64,000 nucleotides of DNA from JBFJKD01 sp038106145 (GCA_038106145.1 JAYODD010000002.1:124001-188000), one strand, 5' to 3'; numbered from the stretch's first letter, positions 8,288-18,431 are shown. Made by a program: numbers and translations. Notes: a model not told the origin generated them from the letters alone.

Positions 8288-9985
8288 ATGCAGCTGACAA
8301 AAAGTTATATGTGTGGTGCTGCCTCGGAACCGCTCGTCTACGAGACAATTGGCAATCTGTTTGACAACACCGTAGAGCGATGCCCCGATCATCTGGCACT
8401 GGTGGTGCCGCATCAGCAGGTGCGCTGGACTTATCGGGAATACCAGGGTCAGGTGAACCGACTCGCCACCGGCCTGTTGGCGTTGGGCATCAATCCCGGT
8501 GATCGCGTCGGCATCTGGGCGCCGAACTGTTATGAGTGGTGTCTCACCCAGATAGCCACTGCAAAAATCGGCGCCATACTGGTGTGTATCAATCCGGCCT
8601 ATCGGTTATACGAACTGGAATACGCCCTGAATAAAGTGCAGTGCCGCGCCATAATTTCCGCACAGTTGTTTAAAAGCAGCGATTATCTGGGAATGTTGCG
8701 GGAACTGGCGCCGGAACTGGAGCATTGCGCGCCAGGGGCCCTGCGCGCTAAAAAACTACCCCACCTGGAAATGGTAGTGCGGATGGGGCCGGATAAAACA
8801 CCGGGGATGTTCAACTTCGATGAGGTCTGCGCGCTGGGCAGCGACGACGACCTCGCGCGGATGGAAAAAATTGCTCGTGACCTGCTGCCCGATGATCCGA
8901 TCAATATCCAGTTTACCAGCGGCACCACGGGCCACCCCAAGGGCGCGACCCTGACCCATTGCAACGTGCTTAACAATGGCAAGGTCAACGGCGATGTGAT
9001 GCGCCTTACGCAGGCGGACAAGGTGTGTATTCCGGTGCCTCTGTATCACTGTTTTGGCATGGTTATCGGCAATCTGGGTTGTATTACCCACGGCGCAGCG
9101 GCAGTGTTTCCGGGAGAGGCGTTCGACCCGCTCACTACCTTGCAGGTGGTGAGCGATGAACAGTGCACGGCGCTGCACGGGGTGCCCACCATGTTTATCG
9201 CCGAACTCGACCATCCGCGTTTTGGCGACTTCGATCTGACTTCATTGCGCACCGGTATTATGGCGGGCGCGCCCTGTCCGGTAGAAGTGATGAAGCAGGT
9301 GATGGGAAAGATGCACATGGAGCAAATCCTCATTGCTTATGGACAAACAGAGTTGAGCCCGGTCAGCCATGCCACCGAACCCGATGACCCGCTCGACAAG
9401 CGCGTGGCCACGGTGGGCAAACCCTGCCCGCATCTGGAAACCAAAATCGTTGACGAGCGCAACCAGGTTGTACCGATTGGGGAAAAAGGGGAGATTTGTA
9501 CGCGCGGCTATGCCGTGATGCGTGGTTATTGGGACGATGAGGAAAAAACTCGGGAAACCATCGACGCGGGCGGATGGCTGCATTCCGGAGACATTGGGGT
9601 GATGGATGCAGACGGCTATGTGCAGGTCACCGGGCGTATCAAGGACATGATTATTCGTGGTGGCGAAAATGTTTATCCGCGCGAAGTGGAAGAGTTTCTC
9701 TATACCCACCCGGACATTCAGGATGTTCAGGTGATCGGTGTGCCGGATCCAAAATTTGGTGAACAGGTTTGCGCGTGGATCAAATGCCGGGAGGGGACAT
9801 CGCTAACAGAGGCGGATGTAAAGTCCTTCTGCCGCGACAGAATTACGCACTTTAAAGCGCCGCATTATGTGCGTCTGGTGACAGATTTCCCGATGACGGT
9901 CACCGGCAAAGTGCAAAAATACAAAATGCGCGAAACGATGATTGCGGAGCTGGGGTTAGCGGATCCGGACCAGTTGGCCAGTTAA
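8288..9985 (+). CDS. Acyl-CoA synthetase (AMP-forming, ACSF2-like)
   Basis: A 565-residue ANL-superfamily ligase that activates a fatty or branched carboxylic acid to its CoA ester using ATP. The P-loop FTSGTTGHPKGA is at residues 209-220, the adenine motif YGQTE about 350, the hinge GRIKDMIIRGGENVYP about 450, and the C-terminal catalytic Lys is in TVTGKVQK. The wording matches the ACSF2/fatty-acyl-CoA synthase group. It diverges from the liu cluster and shares its promoter region, so it probably supplies that cluster, for example with isovalerate or a terpenoid acid. A GGAGG-like ribosome site precedes ATG 8288. Confidence 0.82.
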   Translation: MQLTKSYMCGAASEPLVYETIGNLFDNTVERCPDHLALVVPHQQVRWTYREYQGQVNRLATGLLALGINPGDRVGIWAPNCYEWCLTQIATAKIGAILVCINPAYRLYELEYALNKVQCRAIISAQLFKSSDYLGMLRELAPELEHCAPGALRAKKLPHLEMVVRMGPDKTPGMFNFDEVCALGSDDDLARMEKIARDLLPDDPINIQFTSGTTGHPKGATLTHCNVLNNGKVNGDVMRLTQADKVCIPVPLYHCFGMVIGNLGCITHGAAAVFPGEAFDPLTTLQVVSDEQCTALHGVPTMFIAELDHPRFGDFDLTSLRTGIMAGAPCPVEVMKQVMGKMHMEQILIAYGQTELSPVSHATEPDDPLDKRVATVGKPCPHLETKIVDERNQVVPIGEKGEICTRGYAVMRGYWDDEEKTRETIDAGGWLHSGDIGVMDADGYVQVTGRIKDMIIRGGENVYPREVEEFLYTHPDIQDVQVIGVPDPKFGEQVCAWIKCREGTSLTEADVKSFCRDRITHFKAPHYVRLVTDFPMTVTGKVQKYKMRETMIAELGLADPDQLAS

Positions 9986-10061
9986 ATTACGGGCGCTGAT
10001 AATCGGGACTGAGTAACACGATTGCGGCTGTCGTGCGCCTTCTTCCATTTCCCGCGGACGA

Positions 10062-11291
10062 TTATTCTCCCTGTTGCTCATGGGCTTGCAGGTAAACCAG
10101 TTGTCGATCGAGCAACGCTCTCTGGTTCGGCGCGAAGCCGGCAAAGCGGGCGGTGTCCTGGGCGTTGGCGAGTGTTTCAAACGTTGCGCAATCGATGAGT
10201 CCGGCGTGAGTGTCGAGAGGTTTGGCCACCAATATTTGCCAGGGGCCCGCCAGGGGTAACAGTGCAGCCAGCTGTTGCAGGTGTTCCTGGCGCTCCAGAT
10301 CCGCGATCAGGGTGGAACTGGAGCGGGTTTCCGGCGCGGCGCTCAGGGCAGCGGAAAGTTCGATGGCTACACCCTGATCCCGTGCCTGGCTACGAATTAT
10401 TTCCAGCGTCGCACAGGCGCACAGCAGGGCGTGTAACGCCTGATCGCCATCTGCGCTCGCGGCGGCAAAGCGTATAAAGACGCTTTGCTGAAAACTGCTG
10501 AGACGCTTGCCGTCGTACAAGCGACAGGCCCGGTCCAGGGTGCGGTCCAGGCCGGATAATAATTGTTCAAAATTGTCCCGGCTGAGTTGCGCTTTGAGGC
10601 GCGGCAGGTTACTGCAGTGCAACGCCAGCGTGCAGGCGAAACGTCGGGCGCCACCATCGCTGTCTCCGACATTAACCAACAACGGCGCAATGCGGCGTTC
10701 GAGGTTGACCAGCTCGTCGCGGTTATCCCCGTCGTCACTGTTATTGCTTGCGGGTAGTCGCCGATAGAGTGAGCGCACACGTGAGTCAATGCGATGTCCC
10801 TGTTTAAACAACCATGCCGACAATATTACCCCGGCGCCAAGCCACAGCGCGAGGGCGATCCACAGTGCGAAGTAGGCACGGGAAAAAAGCCCAACACTTT
10901 GCAGCTCGATGCGTACATAACCACTGATACTGTCCTCAACGGACACCGAGCTGGTAAAGGCAACGGGGGCGCGACCCTGTGTGATGGAGCGCTGGCTTTG
11001 GGCGAGCAGGTCGTGGTTCAGGTCAAAAACCGACGCGCGTTCGACGCTGGGGGTTTGCGCCACCAAATTTTCGACGACAACCTGCAGGCTGACGGTATCC
11101 GCATGCACCATGGCGGATTTGGCCGACTGCGCCAGTTGGGCAGCCAGGGTTTCCCCGATAACCGCCTGTTGCTGTACTGCGAGTACGGACAGGTGCGCAT
11201 ACAGCAAGATCGTTAACGCCATGGCGAAGGCGGACATTATGCAGGCCGCAATCAGGGGTAAGCGAAAACTTAGTGCGCGGGACACAAACAT
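10062..11291 (-). CDS. Smp/YtjB-like membrane protein
   Basis: A 409-residue inner-membrane protein: one N-terminal transmembrane helix (about residues 8-32), a periplasmic loop of about 110 residues, a second helix (about 140-165) and a cytoplasmic C-terminal domain. It is divergent from serB, exactly as E. coli smp (ytjB) and its Pseudomonas counterpart are, and I identify it mainly on that topology and synteny. The frame extends upstream to 11468, into serB; ATG 11291 (MFVSRALSFRLPLIAA) gives the natural membrane-anchor start and an 85-base divergent promoter region. Function is unknown. Confidence 0.72.
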   Translation of the reverse strand: MFVSRALSFRLPLIAACIMSAFAMALTILLYAHLSVLAVQQQAVIGETLAAQLAQSAKSAMVHADTVSLQVVVENLVAQTPSVERASVFDLNHDLLAQSQRSITQGRAPVAFTSSVSVEDSISGYVRIELQSVGLFSRAYFALWIALALWLGAGVILSAWLFKQGHRIDSRVRSLYRRLPASNNSDDGDNRDELVNLERRIAPLLVNVGDSDGGARRFACTLALHCSNLPRLKAQLSRDNFEQLLSGLDRTLDRACRLYDGKRLSSFQQSVFIRFAAASADGDQALHALLCACATLEIIRSQARDQGVAIELSAALSAAPETRSSSTLIADLERQEHLQQLAALLPLAGPWQILVAKPLDTHAGLIDCATFETLANAQDTARFAGFAPNQRALLDRQLVYLQAHEQQGE

Positions 11292-11338
11292 AGTGGCTCT
11301 CGGGGAATTAACGGATGCTATCTTATCAGTCGCTCCCC

Positions 11339-11344
11339 TATAAT
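11339..11344 (+). promoter_or_regulatory. -10 element of serB
   Basis: A perfect TATAAT 32 bases before the serB GTG start, in the divergent smp-serB spacer. I see no convincing -35, so this is a candidate only. Confidence 0.45.
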
Positions 11345-11376
11345 AGCGATTCCAATTGCTGTGGTAACGGGACGTT

Positions 11377-12588
11377 GTGAAACAAATTTTGCTGATCAAT
11401 GTGACGGGTGAAGACAAGCCTGGGGTAACCAGCGCGGTTGCCGCGGTGCTGGCCGGGTGCGGTGCCAATGTTCTCGATATTGGCCAGGCGGTTATTCACG
11501 ACACCCTCAATCTCGGTTTGTTGGTAGAAGTTTCCTCGGGGTCACAGGCGCAGCTATCAAAAGACGTATTGTTTTGCGTGCACGAGCTGGGCCTGCAGGC
11601 GCGGTTTCAGGTTATCAGCGACAAAAGTTATTGTCATTGGGTCGCCCAGCAGGGCAAGCCGCGACACATCGTTACCCTGTTGGCGCGTCGTATCAGTGCC
11701 GAGCATATCGCCCGGATTACCGCGGTCACCGCGTCGCATCAATTAAATATCGATAAAATCCAGCGTCTGTCCGGTCGCGTGCCGCTACACAATAGCGATG
11801 GGGCGAGCAAGGCCTGTGTGGAGTTCTCGGTGCGCGGTGAAGCCCTGGATTTAAGCGCATTTCGCTCATCCCTGCTGGAGCTGGCGGCCGCACTGGATGT
11901 GGATATTGCCTACCAGGAGGACGACATCTTCCGGCGCCACCGACGCCTGGTGGTTTTTGATATGGATTCGACCCTGATCGACGCCGAGGTCATTGACGAA
12001 CTGGCGAAGGAGATGGGGGTTGGCGAGGAAGTAGCGGCGATTACCGAAGCGGCCATGCGGGGAGATCTGGATTTTCGTCAGAGTCTGCAACGTCGTGTCG
12101 CGTTGTTGAAGGGGCTTGATGCAGACGCTCTCGAACGGGTTGCGGCGCGCCTGCGCCTGACCGAAGGCGCTGAGCATTTAATTGCGACACTGAAAAAACT
12201 GGGGTATCGCACGGCCATAGTGTCCGGTGGTTTCGGTTATTTCGGCCGTATGATTCAGGCGCGGTTGGGGATTGATTACGTGTTTGCCAACGAGCTAGAA
12301 ATTATCGACGGCACGGTGACTGGCCAGGTTTGCGGTGCGGTGGTAGATGGCGCGCGCAAGGCCGCATTACTAACTGAACTAGCAGCAAAGGAAAATATCC
12401 GTCTCGAACAAACCATCGCCGTAGGTGATGGCGCCAATGATCTCGCGATGTTGAACATTGCGGGGTTAGGTATTGCTTTTCGCGCCAAACCGTTGGTCAA
12501 GGCCAGTGCGAAACAGGCGATTACCCATTTGGGACTGGATGGGGTGCTTTATCTGATGGGAATCAGCGATCGGGACACGCGCAACTAA
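11377..12588 (+). CDS. serB: Phosphoserine phosphatase
   Basis: A 403-residue SerB of the long form: two N-terminal ACT-like segments (residues 1-180) and a C-terminal HAD phosphatase. The HAD motif VVFDMDSTLID contains the nucleophile Asp195 and acid Asp197; later motifs are VSGGFGYF (motif II) and GDGANDLAML (motif IV). It makes L-serine from phosphoserine, the last step of serine synthesis. The start is GTG 11377 with GGGA about 6 bases ahead. The stop lies 3 bases from that of the convergent fimX-like gene, with no room for a separate terminator. Confidence 0.95.
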   Translation: MKQILLINVTGEDKPGVTSAVAAVLAGCGANVLDIGQAVIHDTLNLGLLVEVSSGSQAQLSKDVLFCVHELGLQARFQVISDKSYCHWVAQQGKPRHIVTLLARRISAEHIARITAVTASHQLNIDKIQRLSGRVPLHNSDGASKACVEFSVRGEALDLSAFRSSLLELAAALDVDIAYQEDDIFRRHRRLVVFDMDSTLIDAEVIDELAKEMGVGEEVAAITEAAMRGDLDFRQSLQRRVALLKGLDADALERVAARLRLTEGAEHLIATLKKLGYRTAIVSGGFGYFGRMIQARLGIDYVFANELEIIDGTVTGQVCGAVVDGARKAALLTELAAKENIRLEQTIAVGDGANDLAMLNIAGLGIAFRAKPLVKASAKQAITHLGLDGVLYLMGISDRDTRN

Positions 12589-12591
12589 CTA

Positions 12592-14694
12592 CTACCCTTC
12601 TTCGCTGAAATCGTAATTCATGGTGTTTTGCGGCGACTGAATATAATGTCCTTGAATGTACTGTACACCGTACTGCCATAGGGCGGGAATCATTCCCGGG
12701 TTTTCGATAAACGGCACGATGACACATTGAGCTTCGCCGCGCAGCGCATTGATCAGGTCGTGCATGGCGTCCACCGCCGCCTCATCCGAGCGCGCGCGTT
12801 CAACAATCAGTAGATCAAGTTTCACAAAATCCACTGACAGTTTCTTTAAAATATTCAGGGGATTGATCGCAACTCCGAAATGGGTGAGCGCGGCTTTGCT
12901 GCCCAATTTTTTGAGCTCGTCGAGCAATTTTACCGCGTGGTTGAGCTGGCGGCTGACGTCGATTTCCCGCATCTGAAAAATCAGTGACGTGGCCTCGAGA
13001 TTGGCGGCCTTGAGCGCGATTTTGAGCCAGGGAATAAATTGCGCGTCGCGCATGCTGGCTGCGCTGATATGAATGAACAGTTTTGTGTTAGGGCGAGTTT
13101 TGTGTTTTTCCACCAGCTTTTTCATCGATTCCATAATCACCCAGCGATCAATATCACTGGCGACATCCGTTTTGAACACGCGGTCAATAAAATCTTGCGG
13201 AATCTCTTTGGGATCAGCATCTACTTTGGGCCGCATCAAAACTTCGTAAAATTCTGATTTTTCGCCGTGTATGGAGGCGATTGGCTGAAAGGTAATATCG
13301 AGTAAGCGTTTTTCAAGCAGTTGTTTGCCAAAACGCACAATATCCGCTTCCGCGAGATCGGTCGCCGTGGGCTCAAATACCTCTTCAAACAGATGCGCCG
13401 CATTACCCGCCACATCTGGGCTGTCACCGTCGATTTTGGCGATAGCCTTCTGGCAAAAGCTGATGCATCCCTCGGCGGTGGAAGAACTGTCGCTGATGGT
13501 ATACAGGCCCGCGCTCAAGGTTACCGAGAAAGTTTGCTCGCCGACTTCAAATACTTTTTCGGCGACCGTTTTGAGTAATGCGGTGGCTTGCACAAGAGCG
13601 TCGTCGGGGCTGATTTTGTCCACCAGTAGCACAAAGGCATCCTCGCGGATACGACCAAATACTGAGGTGCCCGATAACTGTTCCGCTACAAATTGAGCGA
13701 CATGAGTGGCCACGTCTTCGGCGATTTTGATGCCGGCGCTTTCCTGCAATGCGGTGAAACGATCGATACGGATATAGTGCAACACGGTGCTGGCATCGGA
13801 GCGCGAAGTTTTACGGATCGCTGCACTGATATGTTCCAGCATGTTGCGCAGTGCGATGGCGCCGACTGCTGGCGCAGGGTGGGAGGTTTCGGTGGCTTGT
13901 TCGGGAGATAGCTGGAACGGCGACAGCAATTCCTTGCGTACCAGGAATTGCAGGGCCGGATCTCCCTGATACTCCACCTGGGTGATGTCCAGGGGAATGT
14001 TAAAGGTAGTGTTATCGGGTTTGATGCCGACAAAGGTGAGCGTTGTACTTTCCATCGAGTCGTCGGCAGTGAGTGGTTTGAGATATGGCTTTAACTGACT
14101 CTGGAAAGATTCTGCGACGGAGTCCACCACCGGCAGCAACACCATGCCATCTGCTTCGAGATAGCCGAACAGGTTGGCATAGGTGTCGTTGACAAAGACG
14201 TAGGTGCCTTCCTGCACGATGGCAATGGCGTCCCTGGAACTCGCCATTAATCCATCACAGCGCTCTTCGGTGGCGGTGTAACGTTGCTTCCAGTAACGCT
14301 GTTTACGCCGCTGGTCGAGATTGTAAAGCGTGCGCGATACCACCTGTAACAGGTGTTGGTCCTCGTCCATCGGCACCACGTCCGTGGCGCCCATGCGCAG
14401 GCCGTCCACGGTATAGTTGGCGTCGTGCTCGGCGGGAATCAGTATCACTGGAATGTCCCGGTTAAGCTTGCGTATCTCGCGGAAAATTGTTTTGGTCGGC
14501 GGGTTGCGATTGTCAAATTGAACCAGCGCAATGTCCCATTTTTGTTCCTGCAGCAATTTGGTCAGCACTTCCTTGCTGTCGCAATGCTGCTGATTAACCT
14601 TGTAGGACGCGTTGCGTAGCAGGCTGACGAGCCGGTTGGCGTCGTCGACGTTGTCGTGGACAAGTAGCAAGTTGAGTGTGCCGTCGTTTTCCAT
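12592..14694 (-). CDS. fimX: FimX-like cyclic-di-GMP protein (REC-PAS-GGDEF-EAL, degenerate)
   Basis: A 700-residue protein with a receiver-like domain (residues 1-130), PAS (about 160-270), a GGDEF-fold domain (about 285-420) and an EAL-fold domain (about 440-690). The GGDEF signature is replaced by IREDAF and the EAL signature is EVL, as in Pseudomonas FimX, so it is expected to bind c-di-GMP without making or hydrolysing it. FimX controls type IV pilus assembly and twitching. ATG 14694 is preferred (AGGG 5 bases upstream). Neighbours serB, smp and the PilZ-like gene reproduce the Pseudomonas order. Confidence 0.82.
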   Translation of the reverse strand: MENDGTLNLLLVHDNVDDANRLVSLLRNASYKVNQQHCDSKEVLTKLLQEQKWDIALVQFDNRNPPTKTIFREIRKLNRDIPVILIPAEHDANYTVDGLRMGATDVVPMDEDQHLLQVVSRTLYNLDQRRKQRYWKQRYTATEERCDGLMASSRDAIAIVQEGTYVFVNDTYANLFGYLEADGMVLLPVVDSVAESFQSQLKPYLKPLTADDSMESTTLTFVGIKPDNTTFNIPLDITQVEYQGDPALQFLVRKELLSPFQLSPEQATETSHPAPAVGAIALRNMLEHISAAIRKTSRSDASTVLHYIRIDRFTALQESAGIKIAEDVATHVAQFVAEQLSGTSVFGRIREDAFVLLVDKISPDDALVQATALLKTVAEKVFEVGEQTFSVTLSAGLYTISDSSSTAEGCISFCQKAIAKIDGDSPDVAGNAAHLFEEVFEPTATDLAEADIVRFGKQLLEKRLLDITFQPIASIHGEKSEFYEVLMRPKVDADPKEIPQDFIDRVFKTDVASDIDRWVIMESMKKLVEKHKTRPNTKLFIHISAASMRDAQFIPWLKIALKAANLEATSLIFQMREIDVSRQLNHAVKLLDELKKLGSKAALTHFGVAINPLNILKKLSVDFVKLDLLIVERARSDEAAVDAMHDLINALRGEAQCVIVPFIENPGMIPALWQYGVQYIQGHYIQSPQNTMNYDFSEEG

Positions 14695-14919
14695 CGGTGC
14701 CCTGTATGCGAACAATCTTCAGATTTAGCGCGTACCCGGTATCCGCCGTGATTGCCGCGGCCGGGTTCTGCGTATGCCGGGTATTATAGGTGGAGATCGG
14801 CTGTTATCTCCAGCCGGTTGTTAGATGATGCCCGCGATCGCTTTAACTTTGAATCGCGACAGGTGGAAGGTGGTGTCGGTGGGTTCCCCCAGCATATATC
14901 TTTGTTCACGGGTGCTGGA

Positions 14920-16593
14920 TCACAGGGAAATTTGATTGCGCTGTTTGAATGGCATCGACGGTACAATCACCTCCGCATCGGCCAGCGCCGCGTCGCTGGC
15001 CTTGCCCTGTGTTTCCTCCTGAAACAGTAACCCGGGCAAGTACGGAGATGTGGCCCGCTGGTCGTTGATCACGCAGGCTACGCAGGGCTCCACCGCAAGC
15101 TGGAGTTTCTCAATGCCGACCACCCGCTTCAGGCGCGGGGTAATATGAACCCAGCGAATAATCCCCAGCGTCCAGTTGTGGTCCGGTTGCGTGGCGTCTT
15201 TGATTGCGATCAGTTCCCCTGGGGAAAGTTGTTTGGGGTCATTGGCAAACTCAATACAGGCCCCGCGCTCGCTGGTATTCAGTTGCCGCGCCTGGTGGTG
15301 GACGGGCGGGCGCGGAGCGCTTCTTTGTGCCGCAACGGGTTCGTCCGGCGGCGGCGCGGATGGCGTGGGAGTTGCCCTGACTGCTTCCTCTGACTCGCTG
15401 TGGCGCGTTTGGGTGTCGTAGCCGCTCTCCCCCCAGGCGTCCTCGTTACCTATCGCTTTGGTGTGTAATTTCGCGGTGTCCGCTCCAAACAATTCGTAGG
15501 CTTTGAGGTTGTGATGTTTATCCACGTCGTTGAGAAATTCGTCGACGCTGTGATGCCCGCTCAGCTCGTTGTGAATTGCGGTCAATCCAAGCACCACCTG
15601 CACTGGGGTTTCATCTTCCCGGTGCTCTTCGCTACGTACTTTTTCCTGATCCCAGTATTCACAGAGGTTGCGCACGATTCTGTCGGGCAAGGTGATTAAT
15701 TTGATGTCGCCGCTGTGCTCGCGGGCGAAGTGGTCGCGCAGGGCCTGCACCAGCTTGTTGTTGCGCAGGCGTACATAATTGGCGGTGATCGGTCCAGCCA
15801 GCGAGGCGTAAACAGGACCATTGTCGCTATCGAGATCGACTACGAACAGTCCCTCCTCATGCCCCGGGGCCAATTCCGCGAGCATCGCCCATTTGTCCAG
15901 AAAAGTGAATACCTGTTTGATTTCCACCGGGGTGTAGTGCCCGGGGTTTGCGCAGCTTAATAACAGCGGTTTCAGGTAGGCGGTTGTCAGGGTCGAGCGC
16001 ATCTTCTGGCCGTCTTCCAGCCAGGTGACGGTCTGTTGATCGGTGTAAAAATAATTGGCGATGCGATACAGCGTGTGTAATTCGAGCCAGAACTTGTCGG
16101 GGGGTGCGATATAACACTGCCAGCAGGTTAGCAGTATGCGATTCATGGATACAAATGCGCCATGGACTGCCTGGGCGATCAGTTTCGGTTCGACTTCAGA
16201 TGCCTGTGCAGCGGCGGCGATAACGGCTTTGTAACCCAGCAGCAAATGTTTTAACAGCGCCTGCGCCGTGGATATGGCGCGCACGGTTTGCTCGCTTAGC
16301 GACAAGTTTTTTGTCAGCGCGTCCGCACAGTTGACGGCGTGGGTCTGGAAGGGTTCGATGAGCGCGAGCTTGGCGTCAGGTTCAAGCTTAAGCTGGTTGA
16401 GTTCGCGCAGTGCGCCATACAGCAATTGCGCGGTCTTGGCAGAGTTGGTGGTGGGCAGGCGCTGGATAAATTTTTCGATCTCAGAAAACTTGGGGCGCGC
16501 AAAAGACAACGTTTCCAGGTTGAGTGCCGGCGGCTGCAGGCGTTGTAACAGCAGCTCCAGTTTGTTGCTCTGATCCCGATCGGCGAACTCCAT
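14920..16593 (-). CDS. Conserved protein with PilZ-like C-terminus (FimX neighbour)
   Basis: A protein of about 557 residues I know only by position: the equivalent gene sits beside fimX in Pseudomonas. Residues 1-370 are helical with no recognised enzyme motif. A proline-rich linker (about 405-430) leads to a C-terminal domain with NTSERG (about 439-444), which fits the (D/N)xSxxG half of a PilZ c-di-GMP motif. An Arg-rich segment precedes it, but a clean RxxxR is not obvious. ATG 16593 is chosen; the frame is open to 16665. A c-di-GMP-linked adaptor role is an inference. Confidence 0.6.
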   Translation of the reverse strand: MEFADRDQSNKLELLLQRLQPPALNLETLSFARPKFSEIEKFIQRLPTTNSAKTAQLLYGALRELNQLKLEPDAKLALIEPFQTHAVNCADALTKNLSLSEQTVRAISTAQALLKHLLLGYKAVIAAAAQASEVEPKLIAQAVHGAFVSMNRILLTCWQCYIAPPDKFWLELHTLYRIANYFYTDQQTVTWLEDGQKMRSTLTTAYLKPLLLSCANPGHYTPVEIKQVFTFLDKWAMLAELAPGHEEGLFVVDLDSDNGPVYASLAGPITANYVRLRNNKLVQALRDHFAREHSGDIKLITLPDRIVRNLCEYWDQEKVRSEEHREDETPVQVVLGLTAIHNELSGHHSVDEFLNDVDKHHNLKAYELFGADTAKLHTKAIGNEDAWGESGYDTQTRHSESEEAVRATPTPSAPPPDEPVAAQRSAPRPPVHHQARQLNTSERGACIEFANDPKQLSPGELIAIKDATQPDHNWTLGIIRWVHITPRLKRVVGIEKLQLAVEPCVACVINDQRATSPYLPGLLFQEETQGKASDAALADAEVIVPSMPFKQRNQISL

Positions 16594-16705
16594 GTCTAGA
16601 AATATCCCGTGTGCAACTGAGTAAAATACCAGCAATTCCGTTTTCGCTATTGTACGGTCTCCCAAAACAAAAGCAATATCGCAGCCTGCGGCGACGGAGA
16701 CGGCG

Positions 16706-17713
16706 TCATAACCAGGGCGTTTTCGACGTTGCGCCAGGGTCTTCTTTTACCAGGCGCGGCACCAGGTAGCCGGGTAGCGCAGCGAGCAGCGCCTGAAACA
16801 ATTGCCTGGCTGTGGACGGTGCCACAGCAAAGTGTGCCGCACCTGCAACCCGATCCAGCAGATGCAAATAGTACGGCAGTATGCCTGCGGCGAACAGCTT
16901 TTCGCTCAGATCCACCAGAATTTGCGCGCTATCGTTGACGCCGGTCAAGAGAACAGTCTGATTGAGCACGGTAACGCCGGCATTTTTTAATTGCGCTACC
17001 GCTTCGCGAACCTCGTCATCTATTTCGTGGGGATGGTTGATATGCAGCACCATCACCGGCTGCAGGCGTGTGCTGGTCAGCCACTCGATACAGGCAGCGT
17101 CTATCCGTGCCGGGATCACCACCGGTAATCGACTGTGCACCCGCAGCCGCTTGACATGGGGTATGGCGGCGACCAGAGTTGTCAAATGTTGTAGTTGCCG
17201 ATCATTGGTCGCCAGTGGGTCGCCGCCGCTGTAGATCACTTCGTTGATTTCCGGCCGTGCCGCGATGTATTCCAGCGCGGGTTGCCATTGAGATCGGGTG
17301 GGCCGATTTTCCTCGTAGGCAAAATGTCGGCGAAAGCAATAACGGCAGTTAATGGCGCATACCGGACTGACAATCAGTAACACGCGGCTGCGGTATTTGT
17401 GAATAAGCCCGGGAATGGGGTTGGCGTGCGCTTCGCCCAGCGGATCGCGGTCGTACCCGGGTACCGCAAGCAGTTCCTTGCCGAGGGGCATGATTTGACG
17501 CAACAGGGGATCGTCGGGGTCGCCGCGGCGTATGCGAGTGAGGTAAGGGCGGGGCACCCGCAACGGGAACTCGCCGTGCGCGGCATGGGGTTGCGGGAAT
17601 AAATCTGGGTCTAGAGCGAGCAATTCGCATAGCTCGCGGGGGTCGCGCACGGCGTCCGCCAGCTCCCGTTGCCAGGGGCGCGCGTGCCATGGGTGGCTGG
17701 TGTGCTGTATCAT
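16706..17713 (-). CDS. epmB: EF-P (R)-beta-lysine forming aminomutase EpmB
   Basis: A 335-residue radical SAM protein of the lysine 2,3-aminomutase family. The cluster-binding motif CAINCRYCFRRH gives Cys119, Cys123 and Cys126, followed by the PLP/substrate region with EVIYSGGDPLATND. The short length, lacking the long extensions of catabolic lysine aminomutases, and the divergent position next to efp identify EpmB (YjeK). It converts lysine to (R)-beta-lysine for EF-P modification. Only 63 bases separate it from efp. Confidence 0.93.
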   Translation of the reverse strand: MIQHTSHPWHARPWQRELADAVRDPRELCELLALDPDLFPQPHAAHGEFPLRVPRPYLTRIRRGDPDDPLLRQIMPLGKELLAVPGYDRDPLGEAHANPIPGLIHKYRSRVLLIVSPVCAINCRYCFRRHFAYEENRPTRSQWQPALEYIAARPEINEVIYSGGDPLATNDRQLQHLTTLVAAIPHVKRLRVHSRLPVVIPARIDAACIEWLTSTRLQPVMVLHINHPHEIDDEVREAVAQLKNAGVTVLNQTVLLTGVNDSAQILVDLSEKLFAAGILPYYLHLLDRVAGAAHFAVAPSTARQLFQALLAALPGYLVPRLVKEDPGATSKTPWL

Positions 17714-17776
17714 AGCGACCCTCGAAAGAATTACGTTTTTATAACCCTGTGATTACCCGCAACTATAGAGGCGCGA

Positions 17777-18346
17777 ATGGCAACCTATTCTACCAACGAA
17801 TTCCGCTCCGGTCTGAAAGTAATGCTCGACGGAGATCCCTGCTCCATCGTCGAAAACGAATTTGTCAAACCCGGCAAGGGACAGGCCTTCAATCGCGTGC
17901 GGCTGCGCAACCTGAGGAGCGGTCGCGTCTGGGAGCGGACCTTCAAGTCCGGTGAATCGCTGGAGGGTGCGGATGTGCGGGACAAGGATATGCAGTACCT
18001 CTACAACGACGGCGAGTACTGGCATTTTATGGAGCCGGATACGTTTGAGCAGCACCAGGCGGATAAAAACACCGTGGGCGACGCCGCGCTGTGGCTACGG
18101 GAAGAAGACACCTGTGTCGTTACTTTGTACAACGGTGTGCCGTTGGCGGTCACCCCCGCCAACCACGTGGAAAAGGAAATTGTCGAAACCGACCCGGGTA
18201 TCAAGGGGGACACCGCTCAGGGTGGCACCAAGCCGGCAAAATTAAGTACCGGGGCGGTGGTCAAGGTGCCGTTGTTTCTCGGTGAGGGCGACGTCATTCG
18301 CGTGGACACCCGCACCGGTGAGTATCTGGGTCGGGCGCGGGACTAA
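17777..18346 (+). CDS. efp: Elongation factor P
   Basis: A 189-residue EF-P with KOW-like N-domain and two OB domains. The modification loop reads FVKPGKGQAFNRV, with Lys34 at the tip, as expected for EpmA/EpmB-dependent beta-lysylation. EF-P relieves ribosome stalling at polyproline. An AGAGG ribosome site precedes the ATG. The gene is followed by a clear terminator and then by epmA. Confidence 0.97.
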   Translation: MATYSTNEFRSGLKVMLDGDPCSIVENEFVKPGKGQAFNRVRLRNLRSGRVWERTFKSGESLEGADVRDKDMQYLYNDGEYWHFMEPDTFEQHQADKNTVGDAALWLREEDTCVVTLYNGVPLAVTPANHVEKEIVETDPGIKGDTAQGGTKPAKLSTGAVVKVPLFLGEGDVIRVDTRTGEYLGRARD

Positions 18347-18379
18347 ACGCTTGTCGGATGGGGCAGAACACTCCAGCTT

Positions 18380-18406
18380 AAAGGGTGGCGCAAGCTACCC
18401 TTTTTT
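18380..18406 (+). terminator. Rho-independent terminator after efp
   Basis: Inverted repeat AAGGGTGGC (18381-18389) / GCTACCCTT (18394-18402), one G-T wobble, with a GCAA tetraloop and a run of six T. It lies 33 bases after the efp stop and before epmA, so epmA expression probably depends on read-through or its own start. Confidence 0.88.
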
Positions 18407-18431
18407 ATAGCCGCGAGGCAGTAGGGGCAAG

